A stretch of 64,000 bases of DNA. Origin: Sphingomonas_O antarctica (lineage in GTDB: Bacteria > Pseudomonadota > Alphaproteobacteria > Sphingomonadales > Sphingomonadaceae). The translations under genes were made by a program, and so were the position numbers. The DNA lies in contig NZ_CBCRXM010000011.1 in NCBI RefSeq assembly GCF_965137005.1, forward strand, positions 1-64,000, in the 5' to 3' direction. Below the pieces are notes generated by a model. The model was not told the DNA's origin. It saw only the letters and a program-made list of their open reading frames with translations, and made no database searches. Below, piece after piece: positions 33,088 through 40,703 of this stretch. Position 1 is the stretch's first letter; every line of letters begins with the position of its first letter.

Positions 33088-33885
33088 TCAATGGCGGTCG
33101 GCGGGCACGAGGTCTCCGCGCACATCGACGGGGCTCGCGGCGGGACGTTCGTTCACGCCGTAATCGCGCGGCCATTCCTTGGGCCGGTGCAACGTGCCGA
33201 ACAGCCAGTCGAGCAACGGCAGCATCGACGCGAAGTTGCGGTCGATCGGCTCCCCGCGCGTGTGATGCCAATGGTGGAAATGCGGGGAGGACAGCACGTG
33301 TTCGAGCGGGCCGAGGCGGATGCGCGCATTGGTGTGGAGCAGGAAACCCCACACCGTGCCGACCAGTACCACCAGGATCGCGGGCAGCGAGTTGGTGCCC
33401 GACGTCCCGGCCAGCCCGAGAAGGTACAGCGGAACCAGCCCGCACAGCCGCTCGAACACGAAATCGACCGGATGTGCGCGCGTGTTGACCAGCCAGTCGA
33501 TCCGTTCCGGGCGGTGATGCACCGCGTGATATTGCCACAGCAACGGCCAGCGGTGCGCGAGGCGGTGGCCCCAGTAAAAGCCGATCTCGCCGACCAGGAA
33601 CGCCAGTGCCAGCCGCACCCCGAGCGGCAGGCCGGCGACCGCCGCATAATAGCCGCCGGGAACGACCAACTTCGCCGCCGAGACCAGTGCCGCGAGCGGT
33701 GCCGCCAGCAGCACCGCGGGGATCAGACTGCTGAGGAAATAAAAGCCGAGATCCTCGACCGTCTCGCGGCGGCGGCGCTTGATCGGGCGCAGCGCCAGCC
33801 AGCGTTCGAGCGGCACGAAGATCACCGCGAGCAGCGCCAGCCAGATGGTCAGGCGGAACAGGTCGACGAGCAGGAATCGGATCAT
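33088..33885 (-). CDS. sterol desaturase / fatty acid hydroxylase family di-iron membrane protein
   Basis: A 265-residue integral membrane oxygenase. The three His clusters of the family are complete: His107-x3-His111 ('HRLAH'), His120/123/124 ('HAVHH'), and His202-208 ('HFHHWHH'). They bind two irons for O2-dependent hydroxylation or desaturation of a lipid. Four or so helices are predicted before and between the clusters. The substrate cannot be named; in sphingomonads carotenoid, hopanoid or fatty acids are possible. It precedes the SLOG-SLATT-like gene on the same strand, perhaps as one transcript. Confidence 0.87.
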   Translation of the reverse strand: MIRFLLVDLFRLTIWLALLAVIFVPLERWLALRPIKRRRRETVEDLGFYFLSSLIPAVLLAAPLAALVSAAKLVVPGGYYAAVAGLPLGVRLALAFLVGEIGFYWGHRLAHRWPLLWQYHAVHHRPERIDWLVNTRAHPVDFVFERLCGLVPLYLLGLAGTSGTNSLPAILVVLVGTVWGFLLHTNARIRLGPLEHVLSSPHFHHWHHTRGEPIDRNFASMLPLLDWLFGTLHRPKEWPRDYGVNERPAASPVDVRGDLVPADRH

Positions 33886-33903
33886 GCGCGCACCCTTAAC
33901 ACG

Positions 33904-33936
33904 AAACAGGGCGCCCCGCGGCAGCGGGACGCCCTG
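33904..33936 (-). terminator. Rho-independent terminator of PEP-CTERM gene 1
   Basis: CAGGGCG(T)CCCGC and GCGGGGCGCCCTG form a strong imperfect stem on the minus strand, followed by TTTCGTGTT. It starts 20 bp after the stop of the PEP-CTERM gene at 33957. Confidence 0.65.
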
Positions 33937-33956
33937 TTCGCATCACTCGTGATTGA

Positions 33957-34742
33957 TCAGGCGTAAACGGTTGTGCTGCGGCGACGGCGGCGTGACGCCA
34001 TGCCCATCGCGCCGAAGCCCAAGAGCATCAGCGCCCATTGCGCCGGTTCCGGCACCGACAGCGACACGCCGTCGAGCAGCACGAACGGCGGCAGGCCGGC
34101 CGGCGTACCGAACGCCATGAAGTTCAGCGTCTCAGTGCTGCTGGTCGGCGAAAACTTAGCGTAGACCGTCTTCCAGCCGACAAAGCCCTGGTCGGGCAAA
34201 GCGAAGGTGGCGGTGGTCCGCGTGTCGCCGCCCAACGAATAGATGTAGCGATCGGTCGTCGGACCATGACGGTTCTGCAACTGCGTCGCCGCCCAATAGA
34301 ATTTCAGCGTGTAGGTCTTGCTGGTGTCGAGCCCGGTGATCACCTGCCCGAAATTGGCGTTATACGCGCCCGCGCCGTCGCCGACGTGATCCGAATCGAA
34401 GCCGACGAAATTGCCGCCGTCGGGGCTCGATCCGGTGAAGGACGTGGCCAGCTTGGCGTTCTGGTCGCCATAACGGTTGAAGATCGTCTTGGTCGTCGCG
34501 CTGGCGACGTCGTTATAATAGAAATTGATGCCCTGCTCATTGGCATCGGGACCGGTGGCCGACCATCCGGTGACCGCGGTGGAGTTCCCCGACTGAACGC
34601 TGAATTCGAAGCCCGCGTAGTTCGAATTGACCGAGAAGCTCGACTGTTCGAAGCTGCCATTGGTGACCAGATTGACCGCCGCATTGGCCGGTGCGGTGAC
34701 GGCGACGAACGCCGTGGCCGCGAGAAACGCTTTACCGAACAT
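33957..34742 (-). CDS. PEP-CTERM sorting domain protein, cell-surface/secreted
   Basis: A 261-residue exported protein. The signal peptide 'FLAATAFVAVTAPANA' is followed by 'AVNLVTNGSFEQSSFSV', a common beginning of PEP-CTERM proteins with a galactose-binding-like beta fold. The C-terminal sorting signal is complete: 'VPEPAQWALMLLGFGAMGMA' then an Arg cluster. An exosortase (EpsH/XrtA type) should cut at this site; no exosortase gene is in the window. The ATG at 34742 follows a GGGGG site; the upstream extension is not signal-like. A paralogous gene lies just upstream on the same strand. Confidence 0.87.
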   Translation of the reverse strand: MFGKAFLAATAFVAVTAPANAAVNLVTNGSFEQSSFSVNSNYAGFEFSVQSGNSTAVTGWSATGPDANEQGINFYYNDVASATTKTIFNRYGDQNAKLATSFTGSSPDGGNFVGFDSDHVGDGAGAYNANFGQVITGLDTSKTYTLKFYWAATQLQNRHGPTTDRYIYSLGGDTRTTATFALPDQGFVGWKTVYAKFSPTSSTETLNFMAFGTPAGLPPFVLLDGVSLSVPEPAQWALMLLGFGAMGMASRRRRRSTTVYA

Positions 34743-34823
34743 AGAAACCCCCACGAAAATACCCGACGGCACATACATGCCGCCGGGTCGATTTTCAATG
34801 CCGACTGTGTCTATGAGACAGCA

Positions 34824-34845
34824 AACCGTCCCGATACGGGACGGC
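34824..34845 (-). terminator. Rho-independent terminator of PEP-CTERM gene 2
   Basis: Stem CCGTCCCG/CGGGACGG with a 3-nt loop (34827-34845) is followed on the minus strand by TTTGCTG. It lies 3 bp past the stop of the gene at 34849, so the two PEP-CTERM genes are probably separate units. Confidence 0.65.
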
Positions 34846-34848
34846 GTG

Positions 34849-35535
34849 TTAAGCTGTAACGGTCGTCGAGCGACGCCGCCGCAGCGTCGCGCCCATCAGG
34901 CCGAAGCCGCCGAGCATCAGCGCCCATGACGCCGGCTCGGGCACGTTTGCGGTCAGCGAAAAGCCGGTGCCGTCATTGTTGGTGTTGCCCAGCGCGTTGA
35001 CATAGAAATCGACCGTGTCGCCGGCGTTGAGCGCCAGCGCGGTGTTGACCGCGAACCGGTTGAATTCCGTCGTGCCGAGCGGGCTCGATGCGCCACCGGC
35101 GTTCGACGTGTAGCCGACCAGCACGCCGTCGCCGGCGCCGTTCGAGCTGTCGATCCGCGTGAAGCCGCCGTTGAACTTGTACGTCGCGGTCTGCGTCGCG
35201 GTGAAGCGAACCGTCGCGGTCGCACCCGGCAACGATTGCATGAACAACTGATCGGTCGGCAGGACGTTGGTGTAGAAAGTCAGCGGGTTGGACGCCGAGA
35301 TGTTCTTGCCGACCACCGGGAAGGTATAATCGGCGCCGGGGGTGTTGTAGCACGCCAGCCCGGTCGTGCCGACGCAACCGTCCGCGACGAAATTCGGCAA
35401 CTTGGTAAAGCCCGCACCGGTGCCCGACCCAAAGCTGAACACCGAATTGGCGGTGCCGAAGCTGGTCACGACATTCGCGGCCTGAGCCGACCCGGCGACC
35501 AGCAATGCGGTCGCGGCGATAACCTGCTTGAACAT
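34849..35535 (-). CDS. PEP-CTERM sorting domain protein
   Basis: A 228-residue exported protein with signal 'IAATALLVAGSAQA' and a beta-rich central domain ('TATYKFNGGFTRIDSSNGAG', 'AGDTVDFYVNALGNTNND') of the kind seen in carbohydrate- or matrix-associated surface proteins. Two Cys in 'DGCVGTTGLACYN' may form a disulfide. The C-terminal signal is 'VPEPASWALMLGGFGLMGAT' plus 'LRRRRS'. It shares the sorting tail but little of the body with the gene at 33957. ATG 35535 is preceded by GGGGA. Surface or extracellular matrix role is inferred from the class. Confidence 0.87.
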   Translation of the reverse strand: MFKQVIAATALLVAGSAQAANVVTSFGTANSVFSFGSGTGAGFTKLPNFVADGCVGTTGLACYNTPGADYTFPVVGKNISASNPLTFYTNVLPTDQLFMQSLPGATATVRFTATQTATYKFNGGFTRIDSSNGAGDGVLVGYTSNAGGASSPLGTTEFNRFAVNTALALNAGDTVDFYVNALGNTNNDGTGFSLTANVPEPASWALMLGGFGLMGATLRRRRSTTVTA

Positions 35536-35681
35536 AAAATCCCCAATCAACTCAATCAGTTTGTGCCGTTAAGCAGTTGATAACCAAAACACAATGCCCC
35601 GCGAACGCGCCGCAGCTCCCCGCGCGTGTCATTTCGAGACGATTGCCTGATTTGCCTGATCGGCGGCGCACCCAAAACGCG

Positions 35682-35710
35682 AAAAAGGGGGCCGCATCGC
35701 TGCGACCCCC
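35682..35710 (-). terminator. Rho-independent terminator of pnp
   Basis: GGGGGTCGC and GCGGCCCCC form the stem (35687-35710); on the minus strand it is followed by TTTTTCGCGTTTT. It begins 26 bp past the pnp stop. This is the clearest intrinsic terminator in the window. Confidence 0.85.
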
Positions 35711-35736
35711 TCTTATCGACTATAAGCGTGTGGGGT

Positions 35737-38124
35737 TTAGTCTTCGCGGTTGCCCGTGAGGAATGCCGGTGCGAATTCGGGCGCAGGGCCTTCGTTGTTG
35801 CCGCCTTCGGGCGCGCGGTCGCGACCGCCACCATAACCACCGCCTTCGCGACGGGGACCACGGTCGCCGCCGCCGCCACCACTACGGGGGCCACGGTCAC
35901 CGCCACCGCCACGCGTGCGGTCACCACGGTCACCGCCACCTTCGCGACGGGGTCCACGATCACCACCGCCGCCGCGGGGACCACGGTCGCCGCCTTCACG
36001 CGGTTCGCGCGCCGGGCGGGTGTCTTCCAGTTCGGCACCGGTTTCCTGATCGACGACACGCATCGACAGGCGCACCTTGCCGCGCGGATCGATCTCGAGG
36101 ACCTTGACCTTCACGGCCTGGCCTTCGCTGACCACGTCGGTCGGCTTTTCGACGCGCTCGTTCTTCATTTCGCTGACGTGGACGAGGCCGTCCTTGCCAC
36201 CCATGAAGTTCACGAACGCCCCGAAATCGACGATGTTGACGACCTTGCCGTCATACACCTTGCCGACTTCGGCTTCCTCGACGATGCCCTTGATCCAGTT
36301 GATCGCGGCTTCGATCTGGCTGAGGTCGGACGAGCTGACCTTGACCAGACCTTCGTCGTCCACATCGACCTTGGCGCCAGTGGTGGCGACGATCTCGCGG
36401 ATCACCTTGCCGCCGGTGCCGATGATGTCGCGGATCTTCGACTTGTCGATCTGCAGCGTCTCGATGCGCGGGGCATGTGCCGACAGCTCTTCACGGGTGT
36501 GGTCGAGTGCCTTGGCCATTTCGCCGAGGATGTGCGCACGGCCTTCGGACGCCTGCTTCAACGCCTGCTTCATGATCTCTTCGGTGATGCCGGCGATCTT
36601 GATGTCCATCTGCATCGTGGTGATGCCTTCGGACGTGCCCGCCACCTTGAAGTCCATGTCGCCCAGATGATCTTCGTCGCCGAGGATGTCGCTGATGACA
36701 GCAAAGTCCTTGCCTTCGAGGATCAGGCCCATGGCGATGCCCGACACCGGACGCTTGAGCGGAACGCCCGCGTCCATCATCGACAGCGAACCGCCGCACA
36801 CGGTCGCCATCGACGAAGAACCGTTGCTCTCCGTGATGTCCGACAGAACGCGGATGGTGTAGGGGAACTCGTCCTTCGACGGCAGCACCGGGTGCAGCGC
36901 GCGCCAGGCGAGCTTGCCATGGCCGACTTCTCGACGCCCCGGCGCGCCGAAGCGACCGACTTCACCGACGGAATAGGGCGGGAAGTTATAGTGCAGCATG
37001 AAGTTCGAATAGCTGAGACCGTTCAGCCCATCGATCATCTGCTCGGCGTCCTTGGTGCCCAGCGTGGTGGTGCAGATCGACTGCGTTTCACCGCGCGTGA
37101 ACAGCGCCGAACCGTGCGTGCGGGGCAGGAAGCCGACCATCGCATCGATCGGGCGGATCTGCGTGGTAGTGCGGCCGTCGATGCGCTTGCCGTCCTTGAG
37201 GATGGCGGTGCGGACGATTTCGGCTTCGAGCTTCTTGACCAGCTTCGATGCGGCCATCTTGTCCTGCGGGGTCGCGTCGGCAAATGCTTCCTTGGCCTTG
37301 GCGCGCAGGGTGTTGAGGGCGTTCGAACGCTCGGACTTGTCGGTCAACTTATAGGCCGCCGTGACGTCCTTGCCGATCAGGTCCTTGAGCTTCTTCTTGG
37401 CGGCAGACAGATCGGCCTGCTCGGCCATCGGCCACGGGTCCTTGGCAGCCTGTTCGGCCAGGTCGATGATCGCACCGATCACGGTCTGGATGCCGCGATG
37501 CGCAAACATCACCGCGCCCAGCATGACTTCTTCGGACAGCTCCTTGGCTTCCGATTCGACCATCATCACCGCGTCGTGCGTGCCCGCAACGACCAGATCC
37601 AGCTCGCCTTCGGCAACCTGTTCGTCGGTCGGGTTCAGGATGTACTCGCCACCGACATAGCCGACACGCGCCGATGCGATCGGGCCCATGAACGGCACGC
37701 CCGAGAGCGTCAGCGCGGCAGACGCCGCAACCATCGCCAGAATGTCGGGCTCGTTCTCGCCGTCATAGCTCATGACCTGACAGATCACGTTGATTTCGTT
37801 GTAGAACCCTTCGGGGAACAACGGACGGATCGGACGGTCGATCAGACGCGAAACCAGCGTCTCCTTTTCGGTCGCGCCGCGCTCACGCTTGAAGAAGCCG
37901 CCGGGAATGCGGCCCGCCGACGAATATTTTTCCTGATAGTGGACGGTCAGGGGGAAGAAGTCCTGGCCTTCCTTGACCGAGCGCGCGGCCGTGACGGCGC
38001 AAAGTACGACGGTTTCGCCGAGCGTCGCCATGACGGCGCCATCGGCCTGGCGCGCAACTCGCCCGGTTTCGAGCTTGAGCGTCTGTCCGCCCCACTCGAC
38101 TTCTACAGTTTTCGTATCGAACAT
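35737..38124 (-). CDS. pnp: polyribonucleotide nucleotidyltransferase (PNPase) with RGG-rich tail
   Basis: A 795-residue PNPase, the 3'-5' phosphorolytic exoribonuclease. Order: RNase PH domain 1, all-helical linker, RNase PH domain 2 (catalytic region 'DFKVAGTSEGITTMQMDIKI'), KH domain ('IDKSKIRDIIGTGGKVIREI') and S1 domain ('GKVYDGKVVNIVDFGAFVNF'). After about residue 710 a tail of some 80 residues follows, made of near repeats of 'GGDRGPR' with Arg/Gly/Asp, then 'APEFAPAFLTGNRED'. The tail probably adds RNA or protein contacts. rpsO lies upstream on the same strand with a 210-bp gap, the usual rpsO-pnp order. Confidence 0.97.
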   Translation of the reverse strand: MFDTKTVEVEWGGQTLKLETGRVARQADGAVMATLGETVVLCAVTAARSVKEGQDFFPLTVHYQEKYSSAGRIPGGFFKRERGATEKETLVSRLIDRPIRPLFPEGFYNEINVICQVMSYDGENEPDILAMVAASAALTLSGVPFMGPIASARVGYVGGEYILNPTDEQVAEGELDLVVAGTHDAVMMVESEAKELSEEVMLGAVMFAHRGIQTVIGAIIDLAEQAAKDPWPMAEQADLSAAKKKLKDLIGKDVTAAYKLTDKSERSNALNTLRAKAKEAFADATPQDKMAASKLVKKLEAEIVRTAILKDGKRIDGRTTTQIRPIDAMVGFLPRTHGSALFTRGETQSICTTTLGTKDAEQMIDGLNGLSYSNFMLHYNFPPYSVGEVGRFGAPGRREVGHGKLAWRALHPVLPSKDEFPYTIRVLSDITESNGSSSMATVCGGSLSMMDAGVPLKRPVSGIAMGLILEGKDFAVISDILGDEDHLGDMDFKVAGTSEGITTMQMDIKIAGITEEIMKQALKQASEGRAHILGEMAKALDHTREELSAHAPRIETLQIDKSKIRDIIGTGGKVIREIVATTGAKVDVDDEGLVKVSSSDLSQIEAAINWIKGIVEEAEVGKVYDGKVVNIVDFGAFVNFMGGKDGLVHVSEMKNERVEKPTDVVSEGQAVKVKVLEIDPRGKVRLSMRVVDQETGAELEDTRPAREPREGGDRGPRGGGGDRGPRREGGGDRGDRTRGGGGDRGPRSGGGGGDRGPRREGGGYGGGRDRAPEGGNNEGPAPEFAPAFLTGNRED

Positions 38125-38302
38125 TTTATTGTCACCCGGCCGGCCTATCCGGTCGGGGCCTCTAGGTTGGCGAGCAAGCCGGCTCGCCGCCGGTTCGGGG
38201 CGCTGTCTGGCCCCATCGGTCCGAAGACCTGCGCCCCGCCGAATTGCGGGACTTAAAGTCGTTTCCTATCCGTTTCGATTCATGATGATTCATGCGCCAA
38301 TA

Positions 38303-38328
38303 CGGAAAGGGGCGACCGAAGCCGCCCC
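38303..38328 (-). terminator. rpsO terminator / attenuator before pnp
   Basis: On the minus strand GGGGCGG-CTTCGG-TCGCCCC forms a very stable UUCG tetraloop hairpin followed by TTTCCGTATT, starting 6 bp past the rpsO stop. Partial read-through would feed pnp. Confidence 0.75.
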
Positions 38329-38334
38329 CTGGAA

Positions 38335-38604
38335 TTACTTGCGAAGGCCGAGCTTCGTGATCAGCGCGGTATAGCGCGACACGTCGCGGCTCTTCAGATA
38401 ATCGAGCAGCGAACGCCGCTTGTTGACCATCATCAACAGACCGCGGCGCGAGTGATTGTCCTTCGCGTGCGTTTTGAAATGCTCGGTCAGGTTGACGATA
38501 CGCTCGGTCAGGATCGCGACCTGGACTTCCGGGCTACCGGTGTCGGTCGTGCCGCGGGCGTTTTCGGTGATGATTTCGGTCTTGCGGTCAGCAGTAACGG
38601 TCAA
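38335..38604 (-). CDS. rpsO: 30S ribosomal protein S15
   Basis: The complete 89-residue S15, a primary 16S rRNA binder of the central domain. Conserved parts: 'TGSPEVQVAILTERIVNLTE', 'HFKTHAKDNHSRRGLLMMVN' and 'RRSLLDYLKSRDVSRYTALI'. It begins 4 nt after the truB stop, so the two are likely translated from one mRNA. In other bacteria S15 represses its own translation; I see no obvious pseudoknot in the 4-nt gap. Confidence 0.98.
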   Translation of the reverse strand: MTVTADRKTEIITENARGTTDTGSPEVQVAILTERIVNLTEHFKTHAKDNHSRRGLLMMVNKRRSLLDYLKSRDVSRYTALITKLGLRK

Positions 38605-38608
38605 AATT

Positions 38609-39523
38609 CTAGTCCTTCGCGGTACCGAGGTTGAAGCCGCGTTCGACCCGGATCATTCCGGCTTGGGCCATGACCAAAGCGACGGGCGTTTCGCCCAGCT
38701 TCGCCAAATGGAGACCATCGTTCGCAACCATTCCGTCCAGCACGCGACCCTGTTTGAGGAAAGCGGCCTGTTCGGGGGTGAGGGGGAGAGCCGGGATACC
38801 GTCCAGCCCTGCCTCTAACGGAAGCATCGCCTCCGATATCCGCGCGTCCTTAGCGAATTCGAACAATTTGTCCAGCGTTATCGCCCGGTCGAGGCCGAAC
38901 GGCCCCGCCTTGGTGCGGCGGAGCATGGTGACGTGGCCGACGGTGCCGAGTGCCAGCGCGATGTCGCGGGCAAGGCTGCGGATATAGGTGCCTTTTGAGA
39001 CGTGAGCGGACAGGGTCGTTTCGCTCAGTCTTTCGTAGTCCCCGCGCGAGCTGGGGTAACGGATGAGAGAGTGGATGGTGACAGCGCGCATCGCGAGTTC
39101 CACATCCTGGCCACCACGTGCGAGGTCATAGGCGCGCTGTCCATTCACTTTCAGCGCCGAATAAGTAGGCGGGACTTGCTCAATCGGGCCGGTGAATTGC
39201 GGAAGGATCCCATCGATCTGATCGTCGGTCGGCCGCGCATCGCTAGTCGCGACGACTTTCCCCTCGGCATCGAGCGTATCGGTCTGCGCGCCAAACTGGA
39301 TCGTAAAGTCATAGATCTTGTCGCTGTCGAGCATTCGCCCGGCGAGTTTGGTCGCTTCGCCGATCGCGATCGGCAGCACCCCCGTCGCAAGCGGATCGAG
39401 TGTGCCGCCATGCCCGACCTTGACCTTGCCGCAGCCGGCTTCGCGGAACGCGCGCTTGACCGCTCCGACCGCATTGGTCGAGCCGAGCGCGAGCGGCTTG
39501 TCGAGGATGATCCAGCCGTGCAT
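38609..39523 (-). CDS. truB: tRNA pseudouridine(55) synthase
   Basis: A 304-residue TruB that makes pseudouridine 55 in the T-loop of tRNAs. Motifs: 'GWIILDKPLALGSTNAVGAV', the catalytic Asp43 in 'HGGTLDPLATGVLPI', 'QVPPTYSALKVNGQRAYDLA' and 'SKGTYIRSLARDIALALG'. A C-terminal extension of PUA-like type follows ('LPLTPEQAAFLKQGRVLDG'). An in-frame TAG lies 5 codons upstream of the ATG, which fixes the start at 39523. Confidence 0.97.
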   Translation of the reverse strand: MHGWIILDKPLALGSTNAVGAVKRAFREAGCGKVKVGHGGTLDPLATGVLPIAIGEATKLAGRMLDSDKIYDFTIQFGAQTDTLDAEGKVVATSDARPTDDQIDGILPQFTGPIEQVPPTYSALKVNGQRAYDLARGGQDVELAMRAVTIHSLIRYPSSRGDYERLSETTLSAHVSKGTYIRSLARDIALALGTVGHVTMLRRTKAGPFGLDRAITLDKLFEFAKDARISEAMLPLEAGLDGIPALPLTPEQAAFLKQGRVLDGMVANDGLHLAKLGETPVALVMAQAGMIRVERGFNLGTAKD

Positions 39524-39725
39524 GGCGCGCCGCGCCTAGGTCAAAACCGAGTTTCCGGCAACGAACGAACAAAATTGGCGCGGCACCAGAGATAGGCTCA
39601 TTTCGGTGACAATATAGCCGATAGTCCCGCTAACCCCTTGCATTTTAATTGTTAGAGCCGACTGTGGTAACAGGGATCAATAGGACAAGCATTCAGGTAC
39701 ATTAGGGGAGGCGGAAAGGAAGTCG

Positions 39726-40187
39726 ATGATGAGCGACCAGGATATTGCCGCAATGGAAGCGCGGATTGCGCAACTAGAGGCGATGCTCGGAGCTCCGAAG
39801 CCTCTGGCGTTACCCTATGTTCCGTCAGACCCTAATTTCAAGAACGCGGTGGCTGAAGCCGAAGCTTTGCTTAAGTGAGCGAGCCGTCGTAACAAGATCC
39901 TTGGACATAATTTGCTCAACGAACCTGCTTGGCAAATGTTACTGGATTTGTTCGTCCGGCAAGCGAGCGCCACGCAGACTTGCATCAGCAGCGCCTGCAT
40001 CGGATCGGGGGCGCCCGCGGCAACCGGTCTGCGTTATATCAAGGCGTTCGAGCAGAAGGGCTGGATCATCCGGACCGCCGACCCGAACGACGCCCGCCGG
40101 GTCTATCTGTCGCTCAGTGCGGATTTGATGGATCGCTTGACCAATGTTCTGTTGCCGGAATGGGGACCGCCTGACCGCCTAGACTGA
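39726..40187 (+). pseudogene. MarR-like winged-helix gene split by an in-frame TGA
   Basis: One reading frame of 154 codons runs from ATG 39726 (AAGGAAG ribosome site) to 40187, broken only by TGA at 39876-39878. The first piece (50 residues) is a short coiled coil 'EARIAQLEAMLGAPKPLALP' ending 'EALLK'. After the TGA it continues 'ASRRNKILGHNLLNEPAWQM' and then a winged helix with 'GLRYIKAFEQKGWIIRTADP' and the wing 'NDARRVYLSLS'. That junction is what an intact sphingomonad MarR-like protein looks like. Alternatives: two separate genes, with TTG 39912 as second start, or a base error. No change in composition. Confidence 0.6.
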
Positions 40188-40317
40188 CGATGTGTTCGTT
40201 CAGCGCCACGATGCAACCCGCATGTCCCGCCGCGATCAGGCCGAGATCGCTTTGATCCAGCATAATGACATCCTCGCACCAGCGCGTGGCCATCCGGATC
40301 ATCTGGTCAAGAGTCAT
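40114..40317 (-). CDS. possible small protein overlapping the MarR-like gene
   Basis: A 67-codon frame with chromosome-like codon use in its first 45 codons ('IAAGHAGCIVALNEHIVSLG'). It overlaps the end of the MarR-like pseudogene on the opposite strand by 74 bp. No domain is recognised and no clear ribosome site precedes the ATG. The rest of the gap up to the tRNA-Thr (40318-40497) shows no gene or convincing signal. Confidence 0.25.
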   Translation of the reverse strand: MTLDQMIRMATRWCEDVIMLDQSDLGLIAAGHAGCIVALNEHIVSLGGQAVPIPATEHWSSDPSNPH

Positions 40318-40497
40318 AGCGCGCGACCCGCAAGGCCATCAAAGGCCCGTGCAGCAGGCCGGAACAAGGGGATGGTAATTGCCATGGTGATATCCGTGCG
40401 TGACCCGCACCGGATTTCCAGATGCGACGCTCTAACGCCCTGTGAAGTTGGAAGTTTCCACAAAAGACGAAAAGAGTGTTTTTGACCCGACAAACAC

Positions 40498-40573
40498 TGG
40501 TGCCGCCTACAGGACTCGAACCTGTGACCCCCGCATTACGAATGCGATGCTCTACCAGCTGAGCTAAGGCGGC
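40498..40573 (-). tRNA. tRNA-Thr (anticodon CGT)
   Basis: A full 76-nt cloverleaf on the minus strand: acceptor GCCGCCT pairs with AGGCGGC, D-arm GCTCAGCTGGTAGAGC, anticodon loop TTCGTAA (CGT, reads ACG), variable loop, T-arm ACAGG-TTCGAGT-CCTGT, and an encoded CCA. It is an isolated gene between the MarR-like pseudogene and the PAS-type gene. Confidence 0.97.
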
Positions 40574-40703
40574 TCCCGGCGGGTGGCGCCAGTAACAGGA
40601 GCGCCCGTCGCCCGCAAGCCGCGAACCGCCCCAACCAAGGGCGTTAACGGGGCGATAACCAAAGCATGACACTAACCCGTCAGTTTTGATGCGGGGTTTG
40701 ACG

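Noticed and set aside
35536..35681. Gap between pnp terminator and PEP-CTERM gene 2
   Set aside because: Inspected for small genes and RNA; only the promoter region of the PEP-CTERM gene seems plausible, with no convincing boxes.
35626..38256. An 876-codon plus-strand frame across pnp
   Set aside because: Shadow of pnp; composition of His/Arg/Asp/Gly and no ribosome site or homology-like motif.
38125..38302. Regulatory RNA or pnp autoregulation stem in the rpsO-pnp gap
   Set aside because: GC-rich inverted stretches such as CCGGCCGG are present, but no specific structure can be supported without folding calculations.
39912..40187. A separate short MarR gene with a TTG start
   Set aside because: Possible, but the frame is continuous with the upstream 50-codon piece and no ribosome site precedes the TTG, so a split gene is preferred.
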